Shown here: in pieces, positions 44,498 through 53,124 of the stretch
How the letters are laid out: each line of letters starts with the position of its first letter
How positions within the stretch are numbered: the first letter of the stretch is position 1
Origin: Myxococcus stipitatus
GTDB taxonomy: Bacteria; Myxococcota; Myxococcia; Myxococcales; Myxococcaceae
DNA: 64,000 nt
Assembly (NCBI RefSeq): GCF_038561935.1
Contig: NZ_CP102770.1
Span: 5,580,001 to 5,644,000, forward strand
Direction: 5' to 3'
Position numbers and translations under genes: made by a program
The notes under the pieces: generated by a model
What the model was told of the DNA's origin: nothing
Databases searched by the model: none
The model's input: the letters and a program-made list of their open reading frames with translations, nothing else

Positions 44498-46198
44498 ATG
44501 AGTGATACGCGCATCGCCGCCACGCTGACCTATACGGGGACGGCCACACCGCCCTCGTCCGCCCAGGTGCCCGTGGATGCCTCGGGCCTCGTCGTCGCCC
44601 TGGCCGTCCCGGAGGGCGTGTCGCTGGTGCGCGCCGCGCTCAAGGTCCGCGCTCCGGCGGACGACGTGACGTTGAACCTGGCGCCCACCTCCACGCTGGC
44701 CACCAGCGACGGACAGACGACCCTGGACCCGGCCAAGGCCATCACCTGGCTCAGCCTGGACTGGGGCGTCCGCCGCCCGCTCTCCTCCGTGGAGCTGAAG
44801 CTCGTCACCACCACGCCCGTGCAGACCGCGAAGAAGGGGCGCTTGAGCGTCGCGGAGGGCGGCTCCTGGTATCCCCCGACGCCCTCCGACACGGTGGCGA
44901 CGAACGCCGTGGAGGTCCTCCCCGGCCTCCTCGCGGGACGCCTGCTGGTCGAGTTCGTCGAAGCCAGCGCGGCGCCGCCTCCCGTCGGCACGCCCAAGAC
45001 GCTGTCGGCCACCCAGCTCCAGAGCATCACCCTCCGCGCGCCGGCCCGGCCGCCCGACCTCACCGCCTTCGTCGGCGAGGGCGCGGGCACGCTCTTCTTC
45101 CACCACTCCGTGCCGATGCTCCCACGACAGGAGCTGGTGATGGAGGACGCGCTCAGCGACGCGCTCCAGCGAGCCTGGCCCGCGAAGCTCCAGTCCGGCA
45201 CGGTGGCCATCGCCCTGCGCTCCTCGGGGCTCGGCATGTTCGACCGCGTGCAGCTCGTGCTCGACACGCTCGACGTCATCGAGCACTGGAGCGCGGGCAC
45301 CCGCACGCAGACGCTCACGGTGGGCACGGACGGGATGGCGACCGCGCAGGTCTCCGTCCCCAAGGACCGGCCCCTGACCGAGGTGCGCTTCCAGGTCCGC
45401 CACCAGTTGAACAACGAGCACCTGCCGCTCGCGCCGCGTCCCCCGGGACAGCCCCCGCTCGCGCACCACTGCGGCTCCGACATCTCCGCCGCGCAGTCCT
45501 TCGGTTCCAAGGGCGCCGTGGGCCCCCTCGCCGCGCTGGACCTCCACCTGCGCCCGCTCACCCGGAAGGTGACAGGCGTCCTCACGCTCCATGCCGATGC
45601 GCATGGCAGACCGGACGCGACGCCCCTGCCGACGGGCCCGCTGACCTTCCAGCTCGAGGAGGAGGGCACCGCGCCCTGGTCGGCGCGCTGGGTCTCCTTC
45701 ACGCTCGAGAAGCCGCTCGCGCTGGGCACGGGGACCTGGTGGGCGGTCCTCTCCACGACGGAGGGCGCCGTCCTCTGGAGCCTCACGGACTTCATGGACG
45801 AGGGCAGCACGACGATGCCCGGCCCCACCCTGCACCGCATCGGGGCCCTGAGCCCGTGGCTCCCGCACGAGGCCACCCTCCCGGGCACGGAGGTGAATCC
45901 CCAGCTGCTCTGGGCCTGCTCCCGCCCTCGGCTTCGCCCCCTCGCGACCGAGCCTCCGCCGCGCCCTCGCCTCCAGCTCCGCTGGGGAACGCGGACGCTG
46001 GACGTCACGCCCGACGAGGACGGCCTCGTCGCCCTGGATGCGCGGGCGCTGGCCCCGCTCACGCCGCCCGGTGGCACCGGGAGTCCGCCGCCGCTGGAGG
46101 TCCTCGTGCGCTCCGCCGCGGCCGGAGACATCACCCTGTCCGAGCTCCATGTGGTCATCCCCCGCCGGGAGACCCACGCCCTGTTTCCTCACTCGTGA
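44498..46198 (+). CDS. Unknown large beta-rich tail-locus protein
   Basis: A 566-aa protein without a family I recognise. It is rich in beta strands, Pro, Thr and Leu and low in Cys, with no signal peptide or membrane segment. The first 130 residues (RIAATLTYTGTATPPSSAQV) look like an Ig or jelly-roll domain, and later stretches (PLTEVRFQVRHQLNNEH, GTGTWWAVLSTTEGAVLW) may form further sandwiches. The ribosome site is weak. It starts 28 bases after the coiled-coil gene and is probably a surface or fibre-accessory part. Confidence 0.75.
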   Translation: MSDTRIAATLTYTGTATPPSSAQVPVDASGLVVALAVPEGVSLVRAALKVRAPADDVTLNLAPTSTLATSDGQTTLDPAKAITWLSLDWGVRRPLSSVELKLVTTTPVQTAKKGRLSVAEGGSWYPPTPSDTVATNAVEVLPGLLAGRLLVEFVEASAAPPPVGTPKTLSATQLQSITLRAPARPPDLTAFVGEGAGTLFFHHSVPMLPRQELVMEDALSDALQRAWPAKLQSGTVAIALRSSGLGMFDRVQLVLDTLDVIEHWSAGTRTQTLTVGTDGMATAQVSVPKDRPLTEVRFQVRHQLNNEHLPLAPRPPGQPPLAHHCGSDISAAQSFGSKGAVGPLAALDLHLRPLTRKVTGVLTLHADAHGRPDATPLPTGPLTFQLEEEGTAPWSARWVSFTLEKPLALGTGTWWAVLSTTEGAVLWSLTDFMDEGSTTMPGPTLHRIGALSPWLPHEATLPGTEVNPQLLWACSRPRLRPLATEPPPRPRLQLRWGTRTLDVTPDEDGLVALDARALAPLTPPGGTGSPPPLEVLVRSAAAGDITLSELHVVIPRRETHALFPHS

Positions 46199-46210
46199 GG
46201 CCCCTTCGCC

Positions 46211-46978
46211 ATGCTCCTCGCCGTCGAGTCCTACTTCCACGATGCGCTCCGCCCCGCCGTCCCCGAAACGGTGGACGTGGCGACCGGGCCTTCACAGGGC
46301 CCCGCCGCCGAGGTGGAGGCGCTCGTGGAGGTCTGCGCCTCGAGCTTCAAGCTGGCGCTTCCGGAAGGTGACGACCTCACGGCGCAGCGGCAGCCGTCCT
46401 ATTTCGCGCAGGTCCACCGCTGGCCCGGAAACGGGACGACGCGCGACTTCACGCTCCCGGCCAACGCCCAAGGCCAGGTCGCGGAGGTGGAGTCACCGCC
46501 AGGGCGTCCCCTGCGCCGGGGGGATGACTACACCCTGGAGGGCACCACGCTGCGGCTCTTTCGCGCGCCCATGACGGCCGACGAGGCCGTGGTCGCCTTC
46601 CTCCGGGGGGAGCGCGCCGAGGGCTTCCTGGAGCGGCGGCGCTGCGAGCTGAGGCTGACGGTCCGCGCCTGGGTGAAGGCCCCGGGCAACGCCGCGCCCC
46701 TGCTGTCACGGGCGCTGGCCGCCGCACTGGCCGCCTCCTCGGACCTGGGGAACCTGGAGGACGAGGACACCTTCCCCGAGGAGTCGGGCGTCCGCATGCG
46801 CCTGCTCCAACCCGCCGCCACCCTGCTGGGTGTCACGCGCACGCTGGAGGCCGTGGGCGCCACGTTCTTCAGCCGCGCCCAGGCGAGCTTCCTCATCCGC
46901 GGCGAATGCGAGCAGCTCATCTCCCTGGGCACGCCCGAGCCCGTGGGCATCATCCGCGAAGTGCGCCGCGACACGTAG
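46211..46978 (+). CDS. Unknown protein, last gene of the tail locus
   Basis: A 255-aa protein of unknown family. It starts MLLAVESYFHDALRPAV, has a beta-rich middle and a helical end (LLSRALAAALAASS, RTLEAVGATFFSRAQASFLI). No signal or membrane segment. It lies 12 bases after the preceding gene. No ribosome site is obvious, so translation may be coupled. It could be a tail terminator or fibre-assembly factor; neither is shown by sequence. Confidence 0.65.
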   Translation: MLLAVESYFHDALRPAVPETVDVATGPSQGPAAEVEALVEVCASSFKLALPEGDDLTAQRQPSYFAQVHRWPGNGTTRDFTLPANAQGQVAEVESPPGRPLRRGDDYTLEGTTLRLFRAPMTADEAVVAFLRGERAEGFLERRRCELRLTVRAWVKAPGNAAPLLSRALAAALAASSDLGNLEDEDTFPEESGVRMRLLQPAATLLGVTRTLEAVGATFFSRAQASFLIRGECEQLISLGTPEPVGIIREVRRDT

Positions 46979-47324
46979 TGCCCGGCCGCGCGAGCCGCCG
47001 CTTCTCCCTGGTGGGAAACCGCTATGGGATTGCGGCGCGCGCCCCGACACCGCGAGCAGCGGCCCCACACGCACAGTCCGCATCAAGCCGGGAATCAGGA
47101 CACTCCAGCGACGCGCGAAAAATCGAACGCGACATTCAACGCACCGCTCCGTTCCCTTGCTGCACGGGGTGACTTGGTTGCGTTTTGAAGGTCACTTCGC
47201 GCCGTTCCGGCCTTGAATCGGAACGCGATTGCATCTGCATTCAATCTGCATGTACTTCCAGACCCCTGGGAGTTCCTGACGGATGGCACACATGCGTGCC
47301 CAATCTCTATTCATGGGAGAAATC
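46979..47324 (+). other. 346-base intergenic region after the tail locus
   Basis: No gene found. It contains a CGTTCCG/CGGAACG inverted repeat (47203-47225) and a near-direct repeat of ATCTGCAT around 47230-47250. I found no convincing promoter for the lipoprotein gene, although the A/T-richer stretch from 47110 to 47250 must hold one. No T-run terminator for the tail locus was seen. Confidence 0.5.
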
Positions 47325-48515
47325 ATGTCGTCCCGTTTCCAAGGTTCTTCGACTGTGACTGGTTTGCGCTGGGGAGCGGTGTTGCTCGCGGGTCTGGTGG
47401 GCTGTGCGCCGACGACGAAGGAGCAGGCGCCGGAGCAGCAGGCGGTGAGCGAGGCGGAGGCCCAGGCGAAGCTGCTGACGCCGCCCGCGGGGTGTACGGA
47501 AATCACGATGGGCGAGCTGCGCAACGGCATCCAGCTCACGCCCGTGCGCTACGGACAGCAGCCGATGTACCGCGGCACGTTCAACAGCTTTGGCGACCCG
47601 AACGCGGTGGACACCGCGCGCATCCGGCTGGATGTGAACACGGCGCCGGGCCTGTATGACCTGGCCGCCGAGGGTGCCAACACCTACACCTGCGACCAGT
47701 GTGTCTATGGCTACCAGGACGTCGGGGCGCCCACGGAGAAGTTCCTGGTGGCGGAGTCCGGCCAGTTGCTGCTCGCGCTGAAGGTGTCGCCGCAGCAGAC
47801 GGTGGGCGCGCTGGTGAACGTGGTGCTGCGCGAGTCCGTGGACGCCGCGCCGATGAACGCGCCCTACTGGGGCAGCGCGGTGGTGCCGGGTGGCGAGTGC
47901 AAGTGGATCCGCTTCGCGACGTGGAACACGGTGCGCCCGGGCGGGTGTGATCCTCGCCAGGGCTCGCTGACGGCGAACCTGCCGGACACCACCTGCGTCG
48001 CGGACGACTACGCGGCCAGCGACGGCACGCTGGAGCGCTCGGAGGGCACCAAGACGCAGGGCGAGGCCTGCACCGTGACGGCCGCGACGAGCGAGTACGA
48101 CCTGGCGACGACGGACTGTGAGCAGGGCTTCGCCTGCACGGACCTGCTCTCCAACAACGCCCAGTGCCTCAAGGCGTGTGACTACATGGCGGCGAACCCG
48201 GGCTGCCCGACGGGCACGGTGTGCGGCGTGTACGGCCTCTGCATCGAGCAGTCCGTGCTGGAGCCCATCGGCTTCGCGTTCGACCCGGCGCTGATTGGCC
48301 AGGAGTGCAGCGTGGGCTTCGCCGAGTTCTGCGGCACCGAGGGCGCGCGCGGCATCTGCGTGGACCTGAAGCGCACGGGCAAGGGCGTGTGCCACCGCTA
48401 CACGCGCGCTCGCAGCGAGTGCGGCCCCGGTGAGGAGCTGGGCTACATGAACTACCCGCTGGCGGGTGGCGGCTCCGACCTCGGCTACGGCTTCTGCTAC
48501 CAGGACGGCCTGTAA
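47325..48515 (+). CDS. Cys-rich lipoprotein, unknown function
   Basis: A 396-aa lipoprotein. The ATG at 47325 has GGGAG upstream and gives a signal ending in the lipobox LLAGLVGC. The rest has many cysteines in pairs (for example TCDQCVYGYQD, CEQGFACTDLL, CPTGTVCGVYGLC, CSVGFAEFCG), suggesting several disulphides and a compact secreted structure, as in many myxobacterial surface proteins. The C-terminal third resembles cysteine-rich EGF-like or 'Dickkopf-like' repeats only in spacing. No enzymatic motif. A strong terminator follows. Confidence 0.8.
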   Translation: MSSRFQGSSTVTGLRWGAVLLAGLVGCAPTTKEQAPEQQAVSEAEAQAKLLTPPAGCTEITMGELRNGIQLTPVRYGQQPMYRGTFNSFGDPNAVDTARIRLDVNTAPGLYDLAAEGANTYTCDQCVYGYQDVGAPTEKFLVAESGQLLLALKVSPQQTVGALVNVVLRESVDAAPMNAPYWGSAVVPGGECKWIRFATWNTVRPGGCDPRQGSLTANLPDTTCVADDYAASDGTLERSEGTKTQGEACTVTAATSEYDLATTDCEQGFACTDLLSNNAQCLKACDYMAANPGCPTGTVCGVYGLCIEQSVLEPIGFAFDPALIGQECSVGFAEFCGTEGARGICVDLKRTGKGVCHRYTRARSECGPGEELGYMNYPLAGGGSDLGYGFCYQDGL

Positions 48516-48528
48516 TCGGTTCGCTGGA

Positions 48529-48570
48529 CTCGCTGCCCGGGCACCCTCCCCCCGGGCAGCGAGGTTGTTT
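48529..48570 (+). terminator. Terminator after the Cys-rich lipoprotein
   Basis: A perfect 13-bp stem CTCGCTGCCCGGG/CCCGGGCAGCGAG with a 9-base loop is followed on the plus strand by GTTGTTT. It lies between convergent genes and may act for both, though the minus strand has no T-run. Confidence 0.75.
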
Positions 48571-48575
48571 CCCGC

Positions 48576-50003
48576 TCAGCGCGCCGCGCGTCCGCCGATT
48601 CGCGAGCCCGCGTCCTCCGGCAGCCGATGGAAGAGCGGCCCCGCGAGCGACGACACCACGCCCACCGCGACGAACGGCAGCAGGAAGCGGTCCGGGGTCA
48701 GCGGCAAATCCCCGCTGCCTCTCGCCACATGCAGCATGAGCGCGCCGAAGCTGATGCCCACGCTCAGCGCCATCTGCTGCGTCACCACCGCCAGCGTGGA
48801 CGCCCGGCTCACCGCCTCCGGGGTGATGTCCGCGTACGCCACCGCGTTGATGGCGGTGAACTGCAACGAGCGCACGAAGCCGCCCACGAACAGCGTCCCG
48901 ACGATGAGCGGAACGGGCGTCGAGTCCCGAAACAGGGCCGGCAGCGCCGTCATCACCGCGGCCGCCAGGTTGGAGCCGATGAGAGTGGTGCGAAAGCCCA
49001 CCCTGCGGATGACCCACGGCGCCAGGGGCTTGCACGACATGGCCCCCAGCCCCGTGCCGATGGTCACCAGGCCCGCCTCGAACGGCCCCCACCCCAGGCC
49101 CACCTGGAGCATCAAGGGCAGGAGGAACGGCGTGGCCCCCAGGCCCATGCGCACCAGTCCACCGCCCACGGTGCTGGCGCGGTAGGTGGCCTGCTTCAGG
49201 AGCCGCAGGTCCAGCACGGGCCGCTCCGCGCGCAAGGCGTGACGCACGAACCACCCCAGCGTGAAGACGGCCACCGCCGCCATGGCGAGCTGGAGCGACG
49301 CGGGCACCAGCTCCACGCCCACCGTCTCCGCCGTGCCCATCAGCAGCGTGATGCAGACCGCGGCGAGCGCGTACCCCTTCCAGTCGAAGGGCCCCGGATG
49401 AGGCTGCGGCAATTCCGGCACGAAGCGCGCCACCGCGAGCATGCCCAGCAGCCCCACGGGGACGTTGATGAAGAAAATCCAAGGCCAGTCCGCCACGCCC
49501 AGGATGAGCCCGGCGAGGGGCGGGCCCACCAGCGGCCCCACCAACGCGGGCATGGTGAACCAGCTCAACGCGGACACCAGCTTCTCGCGAGGCGCCGTGC
49601 CCACCACGATGAGCCGGCCCACCGGAGTCATCAGCGCGCCGCCCAGGCCCTGGAGCGTGCGGAAGAGGACGAGCTGAGGCAGCGTCCGCGAGAAGCCGCA
49701 GAGCACCGAGCTCAGGAGGAACACGCTCATCGCCACCAGGAAGACGCGGCGGGGGCCGAAGCGGTCCGCCACCCAGCCGCTCGCGGGCGCGAGCACGGCC
49801 AGCGCCAGGATGTAGGACGTCAGCGCGAGCTTGAGGTGGATGGGGTCCGTGCCGAACGCCACGGAGAGCGCGGGCAGCGCGGTGGACAGCGCCGTGGAGT
49901 CCACGAACTCCATGAACAGCGCGCTCGCCACCGCGAGGGAGGCGAGCCGCGTGCCGCGCACGGAAGGTGGACCCTGGGGTGATGAGCCTGCGGAGTCGGA
50001 CAC
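48576..50003 (-). CDS. MFS exporter, DHA2 type (14 transmembrane segments)
   Basis: A 475-aa proton-driven drug or metabolite exporter. About 14 hydrophobic segments; the family signatures are present: FMEFVDSTALSTALPALS (motif D1-like), GWVADRFGPRRVFLVAM (motif A) and RTLQGLGGALMTPVGRLIV (motif B), plus GPLVGPPLAGLI (motif C). The substrate is unknown. The start is a GTG at 50003, with GAGGA close upstream; an ATG further upstream gives a non-hydrophobic extension. It lies 107 bases downstream of the pirin gene and could be co-transcribed with it. Confidence 0.92.
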   Translation of the reverse strand: MSDSAGSSPQGPPSVRGTRLASLAVASALFMEFVDSTALSTALPALSVAFGTDPIHLKLALTSYILALAVLAPASGWVADRFGPRRVFLVAMSVFLLSSVLCGFSRTLPQLVLFRTLQGLGGALMTPVGRLIVVGTAPREKLVSALSWFTMPALVGPLVGPPLAGLILGVADWPWIFFINVPVGLLGMLAVARFVPELPQPHPGPFDWKGYALAAVCITLLMGTAETVGVELVPASLQLAMAAVAVFTLGWFVRHALRAERPVLDLRLLKQATYRASTVGGGLVRMGLGATPFLLPLMLQVGLGWGPFEAGLVTIGTGLGAMSCKPLAPWVIRRVGFRTTLIGSNLAAAVMTALPALFRDSTPVPLIVGTLFVGGFVRSLQFTAINAVAYADITPEAVSRASTLAVVTQQMALSVGISFGALMLHVARGSGDLPLTPDRFLLPFVAVGVVSSLAGPLFHRLPEDAGSRIGGRAAR

Positions 50004-50110
50004 ACTTCCTCTATGCACATGGGTCCGGGCGGCTTTCACGCCCGACGGCATGCCGTGCGTGGGGCTCCCTCGCCTGGACTGTCCCCAAGGGAGGGAGGAC
50101 CCACCGCCCG

Positions 50111-51265
50111 CTAGGTGGGCCGCTCCAGCCGGCCATCCGCGTGACGGGCGAAGCGCCCCTCCTCGCGAGGGTGGACCGGGTCATCGCTCTTCCACGGCCA
50201 CCCGCCGAACTGCGTGCGCTGGTAGTCGTTGAACGCCTGCTGGAGCTCCTGGCGCGTGTTCATCACGAAGGGGCCATGCTGGGCCACCGGCTCCTTGATG
50301 GGCCGGCCCTGCAGCATCAGCAGCTCCGTCTCGTCCGGGCCGTTCTCCAGCTCCGCGTCGACCTCCGGCCGCAGCTGGAGGACATGCGAGGCGGGGATGA
50401 CGCGCCCGCCCACCTTCAGCGAGGAGCCCTTGAAGAAGTACAGGAAGCGATTGCTGCCCCGCGCGGCGGCGGGGAGCGTCCAGCGCGCGCCGGGCGACAG
50501 CTTCAGCGTCCAGATGGCCACGTCGGTGTCCGCGCGCGAGGCCCAGGACTTGGGCGGCGGAGGCGGCGCCTTGGCGTCACCCAGCGAGCCCGCGATGAGG
50601 GTGACCTCGGTGGTGCGTCCCGCCTCGTCCTTCGCCACATGCCGGGGGATGTTGTGATTCCAGAGCATGGAGAAGTGCGGCGTGACGAGCTTGTCCACGC
50701 TCGGCAGGTTGAGCCAGATCTGGAACAGCTCCACCGGGTTGGGCTTGTCGGGCTGGAGCAGCGGGAACATCTCCGAGTGCAGCACGCCGCCGCCCGCGGT
50801 GAGCCACTGCACGTCCCCGCCGCCGAAGCGCGCCGCCGCGCCCAGCGAGTCCGAGTGGTCCAACAGGCCCTTGCGAACGATGGTCACCGTCTCGAAGCCC
50901 CGGTGCGGGTGCTGGGGAAAGCCCGGGACGACGCTCCCGTGGTACATGTTCCAGCCATCCCGCCCGTCGAAGTCCTGGCCTATCTGCCGGCCCGTCAGGA
51001 GCGAGGGGGCAGGCCCCATCTTCTCGGTGCCCGCCGGGTACCGGTCGTCGTGGTGCACGCAGAACAAGAAGGGGTCGGGCGTGGGCCAGGGCATTCCCTT
51101 GAGGGGGCCCAGGCCCATGACGACGGGTTGCTCACTCACCTGTTGCTGACTCATCCCCTGCTCCTCCGATGGCTTCTCGGGGCTGCGCGTGCAGCCCGCC
51201 GCCGACGTGGCACCCGCCGCCGCGAGCAACCTCAGCGCATCCCTGCGACTCACTTCATCACTCAC
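50111..51265 (-). CDS. Pirin family protein with an export-type signal
   Basis: A 384-aa bicupin. The core (about residues 50-320) has the metal-binding pattern FPQHPHRGFETVTIV and, about 50 residues later, GGGVLHSEM, giving the His/Glu iron ligands of pirins, with the second cupin domain after it. Unlike usual pirins, the N-terminus is SRRDALRLLAAAGATSAAGC, a twin-arginine-like signal with a Cys that could be a lipobox. Export of a pirin is unusual and would need testing. Pirins can have quercetinase-like or redox functions; the activity here is not clear. The GTG start has GAGGTG upstream. Confidence 0.85.
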   Translation of the reverse strand: MSDEVSRRDALRLLAAAGATSAAGCTRSPEKPSEEQGMSQQQVSEQPVVMGLGPLKGMPWPTPDPFLFCVHHDDRYPAGTEKMGPAPSLLTGRQIGQDFDGRDGWNMYHGSVVPGFPQHPHRGFETVTIVRKGLLDHSDSLGAAARFGGGDVQWLTAGGGVLHSEMFPLLQPDKPNPVELFQIWLNLPSVDKLVTPHFSMLWNHNIPRHVAKDEAGRTTEVTLIAGSLGDAKAPPPPPKSWASRADTDVAIWTLKLSPGARWTLPAAARGSNRFLYFFKGSSLKVGGRVIPASHVLQLRPEVDAELENGPDETELLMLQGRPIKEPVAQHGPFVMNTRQELQQAFNDYQRTQFGGWPWKSDDPVHPREEGRFARHADGRLERPT

Positions 51266-51407
51266 GCATCACCTCGCGCCGCCGTTCCGGGCCTCGCCTC
51301 ACCACAACCCACGGCCGGCGCCCATCCTGTCATGTCCCGGGGCGCCGGGGCTTGTCCTGTTCGCTCCCCTAACCGCCTGCCTGGACTTGCCGTAGGGTGC
51401 GCCCGCC

Positions 51408-52508
51408 GTGACTTCTTCCCCGACCCTCCCCGTATCCCAGGACCGCGTGCGCGCCATCGACTGGCTGCGCGGCATCGCCGTGTTGTTCATGGTGCAGACG
51501 CACTCCCTGGCGCTGCTCACCCCGGAGCTGCGCAAGAGCCTCTGGGTGGGCCGCCTGCTCAAGGTCGACGGCCTGGTCGCTCCCGCGTTCATCTTCTCCG
51601 CGGGCTTCGCGCTGGCCCTCGTCATGGTGCGCAGCGCCGCCACCGGCAAGCTCCGCGAGCGGGTGCCCCGCAACTTCCGCCGCACCTGTGAAGTGCTCCT
51701 CGTCGCCACCCTGGTCAACTGGGCCTGGTTCCCGCTGCTGAGCGAGCCCAAGTGGATCCTCCGCATGGACATCCTCCAGTGCGTGGGCCTGTGCCTGATG
51801 TTGATGCTGCCGGTGGCCGCCGCGCTCGCCTCGCGTCCGCGCGTCCTGGCGGCCGTGGGCCTGGCCCTGGCCCTGGGCGTCTTCGCCGTCGCGCCCTTCG
51901 GAGAGCACGTCCCCGAGCCCTGGGCCATGTTCACGAACAAGTCCTCGTTCGCGCCCTTCCCGCTGCTGCCGTGGATCGGCTTCGCGTGGCTGGGCCTCTT
52001 CGCGGGGACACTCGCGGGGGCCTGGGGCCGACGCGCGCTGACGGTGGCCCTGCTCGCCCTCGTGGCGGTGGGCGCCGTCGCCGCGGCCTCCGGGGACTTC
52101 CTCTACTCGCTCTATCCACAGCACCGCTTCTTCGTCTGCAACCCGTCCAACTCCGCGGCGCGCTTCTCGTGGGTGTGCGCGGTGCTGCTGGTCCTCATGG
52201 GGCTGGAGGCGCGGATGGCCACGGGCCAGGAGTCCTCGCGGGTGCGGCGGTTCATCGAGGTGTTCGGCACCTCGTCGCTCTCCGCCTACTTCTTCCACGA
52301 GATGCTGCTGTTCTACCGGATTGGCGGCGTCTTCTCCTTCCAGCGCTTCTGGGGAGATCGCAGCGGGTGGGTCCAGTACTGGGTGCTCACCGCCGTGCTC
52401 ATCGTCGCCACGTGGATGTTGTGCCTCGCGTGGGATCGGCTGGAACACCTCGTGAAGACAGCGCTCCAGGCCGTGGGCAAGCGGCTGCGTCCCGCGCTGT
52501 CTCAGTGA
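51408..52508 (+). CDS. DUF1624-type membrane protein (heparan-alpha-glucosaminide N-acetyltransferase-like)
   Basis: A 366-aa polytopic membrane protein. The N-terminal signature [25 protein letters not shown] is the hallmark of this family and of related membrane acyltransferases. Several hydrophobic segments follow ([49 protein letters not shown]). Members are thought to transfer acyl groups across the membrane to sugars, but the substrate here is unknown. The start GTG has a weak ribosome site. Its stop overlaps the convergent VOC gene stop by seven bases. Confidence 0.82.
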   Translation: MTSSPTLPVSQDRVRAIDWLRGIAVLFMVQTHSLALLTPELRKSLWVGRLLKVDGLVAPAFIFSAGFALALVMVRSAATGKLRERVPRNFRRTCEVLLVATLVNWAWFPLLSEPKWILRMDILQCVGLCLMLMLPVAAALASRPRVLAAVGLALALGVFAVAPFGEHVPEPWAMFTNKSSFAPFPLLPWIGFAWLGLFAGTLAGAWGRRALTVALLALVAVGAVAAASGDFLYSLYPQHRFFVCNPSNSAARFSWVCAVLLVLMGLEARMATGQESSRVRRFIEVFGTSSLSAYFFHEMLLFYRIGGVFSFQRFWGDRSGWVQYWVLTAVLIVATWMLCLAWDRLEHLVKTALQAVGKRLRPALSQ

Positions 52509-52990
52509 CCGCCGGCCGCGAGCTTCTCGAACGCGGCGATGATCTCCGGCGGGGCCTGCACCAGCTCGATGAGCACCCCCTCGCCCCCGTAGGGGAACTG
52601 CTCGTTGCCCTTGGGGTGCACGAAGCAGATGTCGAAGCCCGCCGCGCCCTTGCGGATGCCGCCCGGCGCGAAGCGAAGCCCCTGCTGCTCCAGCCACGCC
52701 ACGGCGCCCGGGAGGTCATCCACCCACAGGCCCACGTGGTTGAGCGGCGTCTCGTGGACCCGGGGCTTGCCCTCGGGGTTGATGGGCTGCATCAGGTCCA
52801 CCTCGACCTTGAAGGGCCCCGCACCGGCCGTGACGATGTCCTCGTCCACGTTCTCCCGCTCGCTGCGGTAGGTGCCGTGAGGCGTCAGGCCCAGCAGGTC
52901 CACCCAGAGCTTGCGGAGCGGGCCCTTGTCGGCGCCACCGATGGCGATCTGCTGGAGGCCCAGGATTCGGAAGGGTCTTGAAGTCGACAT
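52502..52990 (-). CDS. VOC superfamily protein (glyoxalase/epimerase type)
   Basis: A 162-aa protein with two beta-alpha-beta3 modules. Metal-site residues are suggested by His in [14 protein letters not shown] and [12 protein letters not shown] and Glu in [11 protein letters not shown]. The N-terminal part ([11 protein letters not shown]) resembles methylmalonyl-CoA epimerase, but the fit is not specific. The ATG at 52990 is preferred; the frame is open 21 codons further upstream with no support. Divergent from the VWA gene. Confidence 0.85.
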   Translation of the reverse strand: MSTSRPFRILGLQQIAIGGADKGPLRKLWVDLLGLTPHGTYRSERENVDEDIVTAGAGPFKVEVDLMQPINPEGKPRVHETPLNHVGLWVDDLPGAVAWLEQQGLRFAPGGIRKGAAGFDICFVHPKGNEQFPYGGEGVLIELVQAPPEIIAAFEKLAAGGH

Positions 52991-53124
52991 GGGCCGGCAC
53001 CCTGTCAGACGCCCCCGCGAGGGACAAGGGACTCGGGCCCGGAGAAAATGCACCGGAAAAGACCGTTTCCCCAGGTCATGCGTATCGAGGCGGCCACCGT
53101 CCTCTTCCGTCCCCTGGAGAACGC

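Noticed and set aside
29593-46978. Complete prophage
   Set aside because: No capsid, terminase, portal, integrase, lysis or attachment site was found in or beside the locus.
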